Shown here: positions 38,956 to 48,124 of the stretch, piece after piece
How positions within the stretch are numbered: the stretch's first letter is position 1
Layout of the letters: every line of letters starts with the position of its first letter
Source: Microbacterium limosum
GTDB lineage: Bacteria > Actinomycetota > Actinomycetes > Actinomycetales > Microbacteriaceae
DNA length: 64,000 nucleotides
Assembly: GCF_036324365.1 (NCBI RefSeq)
Contig: NZ_CP137080.1
Coordinates: 496,001-560,000, forward strand
Direction of reading: 5' to 3'
Position numbers and translations under genes: made by a program
The notes under the pieces: model-generated
Database searches by the model: none
The model's input: only the letters and a program-made list of their open reading frames with translations
Told to the model about the DNA's origin: nothing

Positions 38956-40052
38956 GATGGGAGACGGTGCCGCTGGACGACCTGATCGAGCTCAGGTACG
39001 GAAAGGCTTTGGTGGCTGGCGACAGGGTCGCGGGAGACTACCCCGTGATCGGCTCGGGCGGAGTCGCAGGGACGCACACGACAGCACTTGTGACGATGGC
39101 CACGATAGTCGTAGGGCGTAAGGGGTCTATCGGATCCCTCACCTGGGCTCCCGACGGATGCTGGCCGATTGATACCGCCTACTACGTCGCTCCCAAGCGC
39201 GATGTCGATATGCGCTGGCTCTACTGGTCGCTCCACTCATTGGGACTCGACCGAATGAACAAGTCAGCCGCCGTCCCCGGTCTCAATCGTGAGGACGCCT
39301 ATCGAGCATCGCTCCCCCTCCCACCCCTCCCCGAGCAGCGTCGCATCGCCGCAATCCTCGACGAGGCCGACGCCCTCCGCGCGAAGCGGCGGCGGACCAC
39401 CGCGCTCCTCAACGACATTCCCGCGGTGGTGTTTGACTCATACGACAAGTCCAGGTGGGACGTGGCGACCCTCGCAGACGTGGCCCGCCTACAGGGAGGA
39501 ATTACACTCAACGCGCGGCGCGGGGCGCTTCCAGCGAAGGCGAACTATCTTCGAGTTGCGAATGTGTTCCGCGGCTCAATCGACCTCTCCGAACTGAAGG
39601 AGACTGGAGTGACCGATCGCGAGATCGCACGCACTCGCCTGCAGGTCGATGACGTGCTGGTCGTCGAGGGGCATGGTAACCGGGCCGAGGTCGGGCGCGC
39701 TGCGCTCATCGAGACACCTCCTGACGGAGAGCTCACTCATCAGAACCACCTGTTTCGACTTCGTCCGATCACGGGACGAGTGACGGGTCGCGTTCTCGAA
39801 CTCGCCCTCAATTGCGCCACGTCTCGCGAGTACTTTCGACGAGTCGCGAACACCACGTCTGGGCTGAATACTCTGAACGCCACCAATGTGCGAGCCCTAT
39901 CGCTGCGTGTACCACCGATCGGTATGCAGCAGGCGATCGCGGCCGATGTCGAGCGTGCGCGTTCCGCGCGTGGCTCAGCACAACAGCACGAGTCACACCT
40001 CGATGGCCTCTTCGCATCCCTCCAACATCGCGCTTTCCGAGGAGAACTGTGA
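38952..40052 (+). CDS. hsdS: Type I restriction-modification specificity subunit
   Basis: A 366-residue HsdS with two target-recognition domains separated by conserved helices. The first ends with LPLPPLPEQRRIAAILDEADALRAKRR, the typical spacer helix; the second domain (VARLQGGITLNARRGA ... HQNHLFRLRP) ends with LRVPPIGMQQAIAADVERARS. It would bind HsdM and HsdR and define the bipartite DNA site. The GTG start overlaps the hsdM stop by four bases. Without intact HsdM it has no partner from this locus. Confidence 0.9.
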   Translation: MRWETVPLDDLIELRYGKALVAGDRVAGDYPVIGSGGVAGTHTTALVTMATIVVGRKGSIGSLTWAPDGCWPIDTAYYVAPKRDVDMRWLYWSLHSLGLDRMNKSAAVPGLNREDAYRASLPLPPLPEQRRIAAILDEADALRAKRRRTTALLNDIPAVVFDSYDKSRWDVATLADVARLQGGITLNARRGALPAKANYLRVANVFRGSIDLSELKETGVTDREIARTRLQVDDVLVVEGHGNRAEVGRAALIETPPDGELTHQNHLFRLRPITGRVTGRVLELALNCATSREYFRRVANTTSGLNTLNATNVRALSLRVPPIGMQQAIAADVERARSARGSAQQHESHLDGLFASLQHRAFRGEL

Positions 40053-40945
40053 GCGGCAAGCAGATCAAGCTGTTCCTGGTCGACGGGACACCTGGCGGCC
40101 TCTCGACGGCCGAGATCACGAACTGGACGGGACACATTCTCACGGCGCCGAGGTCGGACGTCGGCGAGCTGCTGCGGCGTCCCGAGGCGTCGCGAACCGG
40201 GGTGTACTTCCTGCTCGGCGACGACGAGTCGGCAGTCGGCGACGTCCGCTGCTACGTCGGTGAGGCGGATGTCATCGGCGACCGACTCAAGTACCACTTG
40301 CGCGAGAAGGACTTCTGGGACCGCGTGGCGGTTGTCACGTCGAAGGACACAAATCTGACGAAGTCGCACGTCAGGTACCTCGAGTCGCGGCTGATATCGC
40401 TGGCGCAGCAGGCGGGGCGGTCGACACTCGATAACGGCACTGCGCCGGCGACTCCGCCACTCCCGGAGGCGGATGAGTCCGACATGGACTACTTTCTACA
40501 GCAGCTTCAGATCGTCCTGCCGGTGCTGAACATCAATGTGATCAGGTCGCGCCAGGCGCATGAGTCGTCGGAGATCTCTCACGCTACGCCCTCACCGATC
40601 TTCGAGCTCGTTAGCCAGCGCGCAGGTGTGCGTGCGACGGCGCAGCAGGTCGACGGGGAGTTCACGGTGCTGGAAGGTTCGGTCGTTGTGCCGCGGTGGC
40701 GCGGCAAGGGAATCGCGGAGAGCACCATTAAGGCCTACGCCGCGTACCGGGCGCAGCACGAGAAGCTCGTCGCGAACGGTGCAATCCTGGTGGAAGGGGC
40801 CTCGGCGCGGGTCGCTCGCGACATTCCTTTTCCCTCCCCGTCAACGGCGGGTGCCATCTGCCTCGGCCGCGCATGCAACGGACGCGTCGAATGGGTCTCG
40901 GGCGCGGGTACTTTCGGTGCTTGGGAGTCCCGGGATGTCTCCTGA
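40049..40945 (+). CDS. GIY-YIG nuclease-like protein with DUF4357
   Basis: A 298-residue protein. The GIY-YIG-type core reads TGVYFLLG ... CYVGEADVIGDRL near residues 50-72, with RYLESRLISLAQ further on. The C terminus carries DUF4357 (FELVSQRAGVRATAQQVDGEFTVLEGSVV, in part). The GTG start overlaps the hsdS stop by four bases, so it is part of the hsd operon. Such genes are frequent passengers in type I loci, where their role is not established. Confidence 0.85.
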   Translation: MSGKQIKLFLVDGTPGGLSTAEITNWTGHILTAPRSDVGELLRRPEASRTGVYFLLGDDESAVGDVRCYVGEADVIGDRLKYHLREKDFWDRVAVVTSKDTNLTKSHVRYLESRLISLAQQAGRSTLDNGTAPATPPLPEADESDMDYFLQQLQIVLPVLNINVIRSRQAHESSEISHATPSPIFELVSQRAGVRATAQQVDGEFTVLEGSVVVPRWRGKGIAESTIKAYAAYRAQHEKLVANGAILVEGASARVARDIPFPSPSTAGAICLGRACNGRVEWVSGAGTFGAWESRDVS

Positions 40946-40975
40946 CGCCCTCCTTGATGGAGTCGCGTTCTGACG

Positions 40976-41173
40976 TCAGTCGGCGAGATCGTCCTCGCCC
41001 AACAGGTAAGCGAGAGAGTCAAGCTCGTTACGGAGCGCCCACTCGCGATCTGTGAGGACTCCGGCGCCAGCGCGCTCACGGAACTCGTCGTAGGACGCGA
41101 GGCGGAGGCTGGCGAGCAACTCGTCTCGCCGAGCCGTCAACTGCTCGGTGGTGAGTTCGATCACGGGTGCCAT
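40976..41173 (-). CDS. Small unknown protein (65 residues)
   Basis: A short, mostly helical, acidic protein (TTEQLTARRDELLASLRLASYDEFRERAG ... LDSLAYLLGEDD, in part). A good ribosome site (GAGAGGA) lies about eight bases before the ATG. The size and acidity resemble antitoxins, but no toxin partner lies beside it. It converges with the GIY-YIG gene. Confidence 0.6.
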   Translation of the reverse strand: MAPVIELTTEQLTARRDELLASLRLASYDEFRERAGAGVLTDREWALRNELDSLAYLLGEDDLAD

Positions 41174-41252
41174 CGGAAACGTCCTCTCTGTGTTGCCAAG
41201 AGTAGATCACCACTCACCGACATCGGCGCGGCGCGCGCCACCCTAGCCCGAA

Positions 41253-41287
41253 GCGGCGGCGGACCTTCCCCAGATGTCCGCCGCCGC
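41253..41287 (-). terminator. Hairpin downstream of the Ltp-domain gene
   Basis: Perfect 12-bp stem GCGGCGGCGGAC / GTCCGCCGCCGC (41253-41264 with 41276-41287), loop of 11 bases. It lies about 20 bases after the stop of the leftward Ltp-domain gene. Confidence 0.65.
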
Positions 41288-41308
41288 AGCCTCAGTGACT
41301 CGCCCGGC

Positions 41309-42232
41309 TTAGTAGCCGACGGCGGCGAGCGCGTGGTTCGCCTGGTCGGGGGTGAAGCCCTCGCCGTATTCGCTGGTCAGCTGGTCGAACAGTCCCTGCC
41401 GAGAGAACGAGGTGAACTCCAGATACGACTCCGCCGACTCCACGGCTTCGGCGTTCCAGTCGACGAGCCCGTTCTGCTCCAGGTGCGCCAGGGCGAACTC
41501 GGCATCGGCGGCCTCGAATCCTTCGCCGTACTCGCTGGTCAGCTGCTGGAACAGGCCGGCGCGCGAGAACCCGGTGAAACTCAGGTATGACTGCGCCGAC
41601 CGGATCGCGTTCTCCTGACCGAGCGTGAGCTGCGGCTTCTCCTCGAGCGTGAGAGCGATCGTCGACCCTTGCTCGATCTCGGTGCCCTCGGCGACGCCCT
41701 GGGCGATGACCGGCATGGTCTCGTCGCCGTCGAACGTCGTGTCGAAGCCGAGGGCCTCGAGCGCGGCGCGGGCGCTCGCTCCGTCCATGCCGACGACGTT
41801 CGGCACCACGACCATCACGGGCTCCGGCTCAGCCTCGGGCTGCGAGACCACCGGCTCGTCGGTCTGCACGACGGATGCCGCGTCGGCCACCTCGTCATCG
41901 CCGCCGCCCATCGCGCCGCCGATGCCGGCGATCATGATGACCCCGCCGACCACGGCCGCCGGGATCACGATCGCCTTGCGGGCATACCACGGCCGCTTCA
42001 CTGCCGCGCCCGCCGTCGCGCCGTCCGCGGCATCCTGCGCCGCCGCTTCACGCGCCGGGGCATTCATAACCGCCGTCGGCGAGACGGCCACCCCATCCCG
42101 GCGCACCATTGCGGTGCGCCACTGCGCACCGTCCCAGTACATCTCGGTGCCCGGCGCCGCATCGGGCGAGGGGTGGGGGAACCAGCCTGCGGCCGGAGTT
42201 GCGGGCGTGGTGTTGCTGCTGTTGTCAGACAT
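41309..42232 (-). CDS. Membrane protein: DUF2510 - transmembrane - PASTA - two Ltp repeats
   Basis: A 307-residue protein. The N-terminal DUF2510 motif is AAGWFPHPSPDAAPGTEMYWDGAQW. One membrane segment follows (AIVIPAAVVGGVIMIAGIGGAM), then a PASTA domain (VVPNVVGMDGASARAALEALGF) and two copies of the Ltp repeat: AIRSAQSYLSFTGFSRAGLFQQLTSEYGEGF and a second SYLEFTSFSRQGLFDQLTSEYGEGF (each in part). Ltp is named after a phage lipoprotein that blocks DNA entry of other phages. Here the repeats would face outside the cell. ATG 42232 is chosen because DUF2510 begins soon after it. The defence role is an inference from the domain only. Confidence 0.82.
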   Translation of the reverse strand: MSDNSSNTTPATPAAGWFPHPSPDAAPGTEMYWDGAQWRTAMVRRDGVAVSPTAVMNAPAREAAAQDAADGATAGAAVKRPWYARKAIVIPAAVVGGVIMIAGIGGAMGGGDDEVADAASVVQTDEPVVSQPEAEPEPVMVVVPNVVGMDGASARAALEALGFDTTFDGDETMPVIAQGVAEGTEIEQGSTIALTLEEKPQLTLGQENAIRSAQSYLSFTGFSRAGLFQQLTSEYGEGFEAADAEFALAHLEQNGLVDWNAEAVESAESYLEFTSFSRQGLFDQLTSEYGEGFTPDQANHALAAVGY

Positions 42233-42365
42233 GACAGAACCTTCCGGATCGAACGGGCACGCACCCCCAGGCGCATGCCACCGGCCGATGGCCAGTAGGA
42301 CAGGACACACCATGCCTCCGACATCGCCGTGTCGGGTCGCCCGATCGGGGCCTCTGGCCGCCGGC

Positions 42366-43823
42366 TCAGGGCGCGGCCGTCTCCCGCGTTCGCAGGCGAT
42401 TGCGCATCCGGATCGGGGATGTCGTCACCGCGCGCCAGCTCGCCGATCGGTCCCACCAGGAGGGGCCGCGCACCTCGGGCAGGCCGTTTCGCATGCGCAC
42501 GTGCCACCCGCTCGAATCGAGTGTGCGGTGATGGTGCCAGCAGAGGAGCACGCCGTTGTCGGTGTGCGTCGGGCCGCCTCGCGAGTGTTCCTCCACGTGA
42601 TGGATCTCGCACCACGCCGCCGGCACCTGGCAGCCGGGAATCACGCAGCCGCCGTCGCGGAGCACGATCGCGCGGCGCTGGTGCTGGTCGAAAACACGCT
42701 CCAGCGTGTGGATCGCCCGGATGCGGCCGGCACTGTCGGTGACGACGCGCTGCACGCCGCCCGTGCAGGCCACCTGGCGAGCCGCCGCGAGCGAGACAGG
42801 CTCGTCGCAGCCGTCGATGTGTGCGTGCCCGCGGCCGGATCGCAGGTCATCGGCCGTGACCGAGACGACGAGGGTCGGTGCGGCGCCGCCGATCGTGGGA
42901 ACCTCGCCCGAGCGCGCGGCGACGGAGAGGATCGACGCCAGCGCGTCGTGCTGCTGCTGGGCTCGGGTGCGGGTGTCGGCAGGGGGCGCGAGGGAATCGC
43001 TGGCGTCGCAGGCGCGGTCGTCGTCGCTGACGAAATGCGGCCCCTCGGGAGCGTCGGGACCGCCCACCTTGGGATTAAGCATCGCGTGCAGCAGCGTGGT
43101 GAACTGCCCCGCCACCTCGGGCAGCAGGTCGCCGCGCACCGGCACCAGCCCATCGCGGCAGACGCCGAGAGTCACACCGCGCCCCCGCATCGCACGCGCC
43201 TCGCGCGGCTCGGCGCCGTCCTGGTCGAGATACATCGCCCACACCTGCGCCTGCAGGCGCAGCTCGTCGACACAGGGCGGCGGGCATCCGTCGCTTCCCG
43301 CACCCCGGGCGGATGCCGCGAGTTCCGCGTCGGCGGCCAGGCGCGCCTCGCCGCTGCAGGCGGCGCCGTCGAGCGCGCCCGCGACCACGGCGATCCCCTC
43401 CGCGCCGAGCGCGCCGTCGGCGAGTGCCTCGCGCATCCCGGGGTAGCGTGCCGGCAGCCGCTCGCCCGTCGTCAGGGCCACGGGTTCGGCAACGGCTCGC
43501 GCCGCGCGCAGCAACTCGCCCGCCGAACGCGACGACCCGTGGGTCAGCCGCTGCACCAGCTCCTTCATCGACCGGCAGCCGTGTGTCGTCGTGATGCGCT
43601 CGGCGTGGGGCGCGGCATCCGCTCTCTCCTGCACGTGACCGATCGCCTCGACGAGCACCGCATCGACCAGCCGCGCGACCTCGGCCGACACAGCGATCAG
43701 CGACAGCAGCGACTCGTCGTCGACCGCCCGAAGAGCGCCCCCGCGCACGGTCTCGGCAACTGCCCCGCCGAGCGCGCGCCGCACCTCGTCGAGGGTGCGG
43801 GCGAGCTCTTCCATACCCCTCAT
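42366..43823 (-). CDS. DUF222 / HNH endonuclease (13E12 repeat family)
   Basis: A protein of about 485 residues common in Microbacteriaceae and mycobacteria. The N-terminal DUF222 region is helical; the C-terminal HNH motif reads DGGCVIPGCQVPAAWCEIHHVEEHSRGGPTHTDNGVLLCWHHH (in part), with the CxxC pair and HH needed for metal binding. ATG 43823 is preceded by GGAGG at about 11 bases; 43814 and 43844 are alternatives. It usually occurs in many copies per genome, so its position in the hsd locus may be accidental. Function of the family is not settled. Confidence 0.85.
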   Translation of the reverse strand: MRGMEELARTLDEVRRALGGAVAETVRGGALRAVDDESLLSLIAVSAEVARLVDAVLVEAIGHVQERADAAPHAERITTTHGCRSMKELVQRLTHGSSRSAGELLRAARAVAEPVALTTGERLPARYPGMREALADGALGAEGIAVVAGALDGAACSGEARLAADAELAASARGAGSDGCPPPCVDELRLQAQVWAMYLDQDGAEPREARAMRGRGVTLGVCRDGLVPVRGDLLPEVAGQFTTLLHAMLNPKVGGPDAPEGPHFVSDDDRACDASDSLAPPADTRTRAQQQHDALASILSVAARSGEVPTIGGAAPTLVVSVTADDLRSGRGHAHIDGCDEPVSLAAARQVACTGGVQRVVTDSAGRIRAIHTLERVFDQHQRRAIVLRDGGCVIPGCQVPAAWCEIHHVEEHSRGGPTHTDNGVLLCWHHHRTLDSSGWHVRMRNGLPEVRGPSWWDRSASWRAVTTSPIRMRNRLRTRETAAP

Positions 43824-44007
43824 TCTGCCGGGGGCCTCCGACATTGACGGGCGTTCAAAATCCAGATCAAGGTCACAAAAACGGATGCCGAGACCGGCGC
43901 CATGACCGGGTCTCCGCCACGCCGGGCGTCGAGGTCGCCGGGCGCTCGGGGCGGCTTGGATAGCATCGGTTCGGGGCCGGACGTCGGCCCATCAGAGGAG
44001 CGGTTCG

Positions 44008-47000
44008 GTGGGGAACTTCGACTTCGTCGCGCAAGCGTGGCCGCAGCTCGGTGAGCCCGCCGTGCGCGCCGAGGGCTACCTGCGCGCCGACCCGCGCGCG
44101 GCCGCGACCTACGCGCGCCGCGCGGGCGAGCTGCTGACGTCGTGGATCTTCGCGGTCGAGAACCTGCCGCGCCCCGATGACGAGTCGTTCTCCAATCTCA
44201 CCCGCCAGCGGGAGTTCCGCGACTGCGTGGGCGAGTCCGTCACCAGCAGCCTGCGCATCGTGCGCCTCGTCGGCAACGACGCCGTGCACCGGGAGGAGGA
44301 GGTCGGCCTCGACCGTGCCCGCGGCGCGCTCGAACAGCTCCACCGCGTCTTCCGGTGGCTCGACCACCGCTACGGCGATCCCGCCGCGCCGACCCCCGGT
44401 CCCTTCGTGTTCGACCGGGTTCCGCCGGCGCCCGCGACCGTGGTGCGGCGCGCCCGCGCCGACCTTGAGAAGATGCAGGCCGAGTTCGACGCCACGCGCT
44501 CACGCCTGGCCGAGGCCGAAGCCCTCGGCATCCAGGCCAAAGGCGAGATCGAGACGCTGCGCGCCGAGCTCGCGCGCGTGAAGGCCGAGAACGCGGCACG
44601 CAACGCCCAGCTGAACATCCCCGACCCCGTGGCGATCACCGAGGCCGAGACGCGCGCCACGCTGATCGACCTGCTGCTGCACGAGGCGGGGTGGAGGCTC
44701 GACGAGGCGCGCGATCGTGAATGGCCGGTCACCGGCATCCCGAGCCCGTCGGGCGCCGGCAACGTCGACTACGTGCTGTGGGGGGATGACGGCGCGCCGC
44801 TCGCGGTCGTCGAAGCGAAGCGCTCGTCTAAGAGCGCGAAGGAGGGGCGCGAGCAGGCGCGGATCTATGCGGATGCGCTGGAGCGCGACTTCGGGCAGCG
44901 GCCGCTGATCTTCTACACCAACGGCTACGACACCTGGTACTGGGACGACCGGCGCTACCCGCCGCGCGCGGTCGCCGGGTTCCTCACCAAAGACGAGTTG
45001 CAGCTCGCTGTGCAGCGGCGCACCACTCTGAAGCCGCTCGATGCCGTCGACGTGAACCGGACGATCGTCGAGCGGCCCTACCAGCTGCGCGCCATCCGCG
45101 CCGTGTGCGAGGCGCTCGAGCAGAAGCGGCGCCGCGCCCTGCTGGTCATGGCCACCGGCACGGGCAAGACGCGCACGGTGATCGCGCTGGTCGACCTGCT
45201 GCAGCGGGCGAACTGGGTCAAGCGCGTGCTGTTCCTCGCCGATCGCACGGCGCTGGTGAAGCAGGCCGTCGGCGCTTTCAAGGAGCACCTGCCCGACGCG
45301 TCGCCGGTCGACCTGCTCACCGACCGCGACAGCGAGGGCCGCGTCTTCGTCTCCACCTATCCCACGGTGATGAACCTCATCGACGCGGGCGACGACGATC
45401 TGCGGCGGTTCGGGCCCGGCTACTTCGACCTCATCGTCGTCGATGAGGCGCACCGCTCGATCTACAACCGCTACGGCGAGATCTTCGACTACTTCGATGC
45501 GCTCGTCGTCGGGCTCACTGCGACGCCCCGTGCCGACATCGACCACAACACCTATCGCCTGTTCGAGCTCGAAGACGGCGTGCCGACCGACGCCTACGAA
45601 CTCGACGACGCCATCGAGAGCGGCTACCTCGTGCCGCCGGTCGCGCGGGTCATCGACCTCGGATTCATGAGCCGCGGCATCCGCTATGCCGATCTCAGTG
45701 ACGCCGAGCGCGTCGAATGGGACGCGCTCGAATGGGCCGACGGAGAGATTCCCGACGAGGTGGATGCCGCGGTGATGAACCGGTGGCTGTTCAACGAAGA
45801 CACGGTCGACAAGGTGCTCGAGATCCTGATGACCGAGGGGCGCTACGTTCAGGGCGGTGATCTGCTCGGCAAGACGATCGTCTTCGCGAAGAACCAGCAT
45901 CACGCCGAGTTCATCCAGAAGCGCTTCGACGACCATTTCCCCGAGCGTCGGGGCGGCTTCGCCGAGATCATCACCCACGCCTCCGGCCCCTATGCGCACA
46001 CGCTGATCGGCAAGTTCTCGACCCCCGGCGCCGAGCCGCACATCGCGATCTCGGTCGACATGCTCGACACCGGAATCGACGTTCCGGATGTGGTCAACCT
46101 CGTCTTCTTCAAGCCCGTGCACTCGCAGACTAAGTACTGGCAGATGGTGGGGCGCGGCACGCGACTGCGACCCGACCTCTACGGGCCGGGCATGCCGAAG
46201 ACCGACTTCATCATCTTCGACGTCTGCGGCAACATCGAATACTTCAACGCCGACCTGCCCGAGGCCGCCGGCGGGCGCGCGCCCTCGCTGTCGGAGCGGT
46301 CCTTCCTCGCGCGGCTGAACCTGCTCGGGCTGCTCGGCGGGCGGGATGACGAGGATGCCGCCGGGCTGCGCGCGACCCTGTCCACCCGCCTCCACGCCGC
46401 GGTGGCGGGAATGAACCGCGACAACTTCCTGGTGCGCAAGCGCCGGCGCACGGTCGACCGATTCGCCGAGCCGGAGGCCTGGCAGCAGTTCGGCGCCGCC
46501 GACGTGGACCCTGCTGCCGAACTCGCCGGACTGCCCTCGGCGGCCGAGTCCGACTTCGACGAAGCCGCCAAGCGGTTCGACCTGCTCCTGCTCCAGGCCC
46601 AGCTCGCCGTCGCCTCCGGGCAGACGCCGCCCCGCATGGTCGTGGCCAGGGTCATCGACCTGGCGGCCGCGCTGGGCGAGCGCCGCGGCATCCCGGCCGT
46701 CGACCAGCAGGCCGCACTGATCGCCGCCGTCGGCGACCCGGAGTGGTGGAATGCCGCGACCCTGACGCTGCTCGAGGCGGTGCGGGTGCGCCTGCGCGGA
46801 CTGATGCGTCTCATCGACCGGGCGGGGCAGGCGCCGATCTACACCGACTTCACCGACTCCGTCGACGGCATGCGCGACGTCGAGATCGCGCGCGTGATGC
46901 CCGGCCTGAACCGACGCGCTTTCCGCGAGAAGATCCACGGGTTCCTCGCCGCGCACGACGACAATCTCGCGCTGCGCAAGCTGCGCACAGGTCGCGAGCT

Positions 47001-47397
47001 GACCTCGATCGACCTCGCCGAGCTCGAGTCGATCCTCGCCGGGGCCGGGGGAGTGGATGCCGGGCAGCTGCGCACGCAGGCGGTCGAGGCCGGCGGACTG
47101 GGGCGCCTCATCCGCTCGATCGTGGGACTCGACCGCTCCGCCGCCGAGGAGGCCCTTGCCGACTTCGTCTCTGGCCCCGGCTTCGGCCACCGGCAGCACG
47201 TCTTCGTCGACCTGGTGGTCGAGCAGCTCACGATCGCCGGGTACCTCGACCCGCGGCGACTCTACGAAGACCCCTTCACCGGTCTTGCGCCGGAGGGTCC
47301 GGATGCCCTTTTCAGCGACGCGCAGGTCACCGACCTGATCGCGCGCCTGCGCCGGATCGACGAGACGGCCGAGCCGCGGGAGTCCGCCAGCGCCTGA
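44008..47397 (+). CDS. hsdR: Type I restriction-modification restriction subunit
   Basis: A 1129-residue HsdR. The N terminus carries a DUF4145 helical domain and a coiled coil (LEKMQAEFDATRSRLAEAEALG); then the nuclease domain with NVDYVLWGDDGAPLAVVEAKRS near residues 250-272 (D...ExK); helicase motifs MATGTGKTRTV near 382, VVDEAHRS near 477 and QMVGRGTRLRPD near 712; and an EcoEI-type C-terminal domain. GAGGAG precedes the GTG start. It is intact, but type I endonuclease needs HsdM and HsdS, so it should be silent while hsdM is split. It lies 3 kb from hsdS, separated by three leftward genes. Confidence 0.92.
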   Translation: MGNFDFVAQAWPQLGEPAVRAEGYLRADPRAAATYARRAGELLTSWIFAVENLPRPDDESFSNLTRQREFRDCVGESVTSSLRIVRLVGNDAVHREEEVGLDRARGALEQLHRVFRWLDHRYGDPAAPTPGPFVFDRVPPAPATVVRRARADLEKMQAEFDATRSRLAEAEALGIQAKGEIETLRAELARVKAENAARNAQLNIPDPVAITEAETRATLIDLLLHEAGWRLDEARDREWPVTGIPSPSGAGNVDYVLWGDDGAPLAVVEAKRSSKSAKEGREQARIYADALERDFGQRPLIFYTNGYDTWYWDDRRYPPRAVAGFLTKDELQLAVQRRTTLKPLDAVDVNRTIVERPYQLRAIRAVCEALEQKRRRALLVMATGTGKTRTVIALVDLLQRANWVKRVLFLADRTALVKQAVGAFKEHLPDASPVDLLTDRDSEGRVFVSTYPTVMNLIDAGDDDLRRFGPGYFDLIVVDEAHRSIYNRYGEIFDYFDALVVGLTATPRADIDHNTYRLFELEDGVPTDAYELDDAIESGYLVPPVARVIDLGFMSRGIRYADLSDAERVEWDALEWADGEIPDEVDAAVMNRWLFNEDTVDKVLEILMTEGRYVQGGDLLGKTIVFAKNQHHAEFIQKRFDDHFPERRGGFAEIITHASGPYAHTLIGKFSTPGAEPHIAISVDMLDTGIDVPDVVNLVFFKPVHSQTKYWQMVGRGTRLRPDLYGPGMPKTDFIIFDVCGNIEYFNADLPEAAGGRAPSLSERSFLARLNLLGLLGGRDDEDAAGLRATLSTRLHAAVAGMNRDNFLVRKRRRTVDRFAEPEAWQQFGAADVDPAAELAGLPSAAESDFDEAAKRFDLLLLQAQLAVASGQTPPRMVVARVIDLAAALGERRGIPAVDQQAALIAAVGDPEWWNAATLTLLEAVRVRLRGLMRLIDRAGQAPIYTDFTDSVDGMRDVEIARVMPGLNRRAFREKIHGFLAAHDDNLALRKLRTGRELTSIDLAELESILAGAGGVDAGQLRTQAVEAGGLGRLIRSIVGLDRSAAEEALADFVSGPGFGHRQHVFVDLVVEQLTIAGYLDPRRLYEDPFTGLAPEGPDALFSDAQVTDLIARLRRIDETAEPRESASA

Positions 47398-47405
47398 GCG
47401 CCGCG

Positions 47406-47894
47406 TCAGCGGTAGTTGACGAACTGCAGGTCGACGTCGAGGTCGGCGGCCTTCAGCACGCGGATGACCTCTTGCAGGTCGTCGCGGCTCTTGGACTGCA
47501 CGCGAAGCTCGTCACCCTGGATCTGCGACTTCACGGACTTGGGCGCCTCGTCGCGGATGATCTTGCCGATCTTCTTGGCGTTCTCCTGCGAGATGCCGTC
47601 CTTCAGCGTCGAGACGATGCGGAACTCCTTGCCGCTGGCGAACGGCTCGCCGGAGTCGAGGCTCTTCAGCGAGATGCCCCGCTTGATGAGCTTGGACTGG
47701 AAGACATCCAGAACCGCGTTCGCGCGCTCTTCGCTGCTCGCCTTGATCAGGACGGACTCGCCGCTCCACTCAATGGATGCCCCGGTGCCCTTGAAGTCGT
47801 AGCGCTGCTCGATCTCCTTGCGCGCCTGGTTCAGGGCGTTCTCGGCCTCCTGGTGGTCGACCTTGCTGACGATGTCGAAAGATGAATCGGCCAT
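47406..47894 (-). CDS. yajQ: YajQ-family nucleotide-binding protein
   Basis: A 162-residue protein (DUF520). It matches the family along its entire length: [77 protein letters not shown] (in parts). Some members bind cyclic di-GMP. TAGACT lies seven bases before the ATG on the minus strand (47907-47902), so the transcript is probably leaderless. It converges with hsdR with only eight bases between stops. Confidence 0.93.
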   Translation of the reverse strand: MADSSFDIVSKVDHQEAENALNQARKEIEQRYDFKGTGASIEWSGESVLIKASSEERANAVLDVFQSKLIKRGISLKSLDSGEPFASGKEFRIVSTLKDGISQENAKKIGKIIRDEAPKSVKSQIQGDELRVQSKSRDDLQEVIRVLKAADLDVDLQFVNYR

Positions 47895-47922
47895 GCGCCA
47901 GAGTCTACCGGCGGATCGTTTG

Positions 47923-47938
47923 TGGAAACGCTTGCAGA
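47923..47938. promoter_or_regulatory. LacI-type operator, distal copy
   Basis: TGGAAACGCTTGCAGA resembles LacI/MalR-type operators (central CG, half-site GCTTGCA). The same right half, CGCTTGCA, occurs in the proximal copy at 48045-48060, about 122 bases away. Two sites at this spacing could allow looping. Confidence 0.55.
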
Positions 47939-48016
47939 TGCACCCATCCACCCGTGCCGAGAGTTGGTGGAATCCATCAGCAATGTTACGGATTCGTTCC
48001 GAGTTCGGATCAGTGT

Positions 48017-48060
48017 TTGACGAATCAAGTGCGCAGAGTGACACTGTAAGCGCTTGCAAC
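48017..48060 (+). promoter_or_regulatory. Promoter and proximal LacI-type operator of the malEFG-like operon
   Basis: TTGACG (48017-48022), a 17-base spacer and GACACT (48040-48045) form a credible promoter. The operator TGTAAGCGCTTGCAAC (48045-48060) covers the transcription start region. A repressor there would block transcription until a sugar is present. No LacI gene adjoins this operon; the regulator must be encoded elsewhere. Confidence 0.6.
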
Positions 48061-48124
48061 AAAGCCACGGCCGACGGCGACCGCGATGGTGCCGCGACCG
48101 ACACCACTTCAGAGAGGCACACCG

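Noticed and set aside
40976..41173. Toxin-antitoxin pair
   Set aside because: The 65-residue protein looks antitoxin-like only by size and charge; no toxin-like neighbour adjoins it.
44500..47199. Long minus-strand open frame across hsdR
   Set aside because: Antisense shadow of hsdR; no domain resemblance and abnormal composition.
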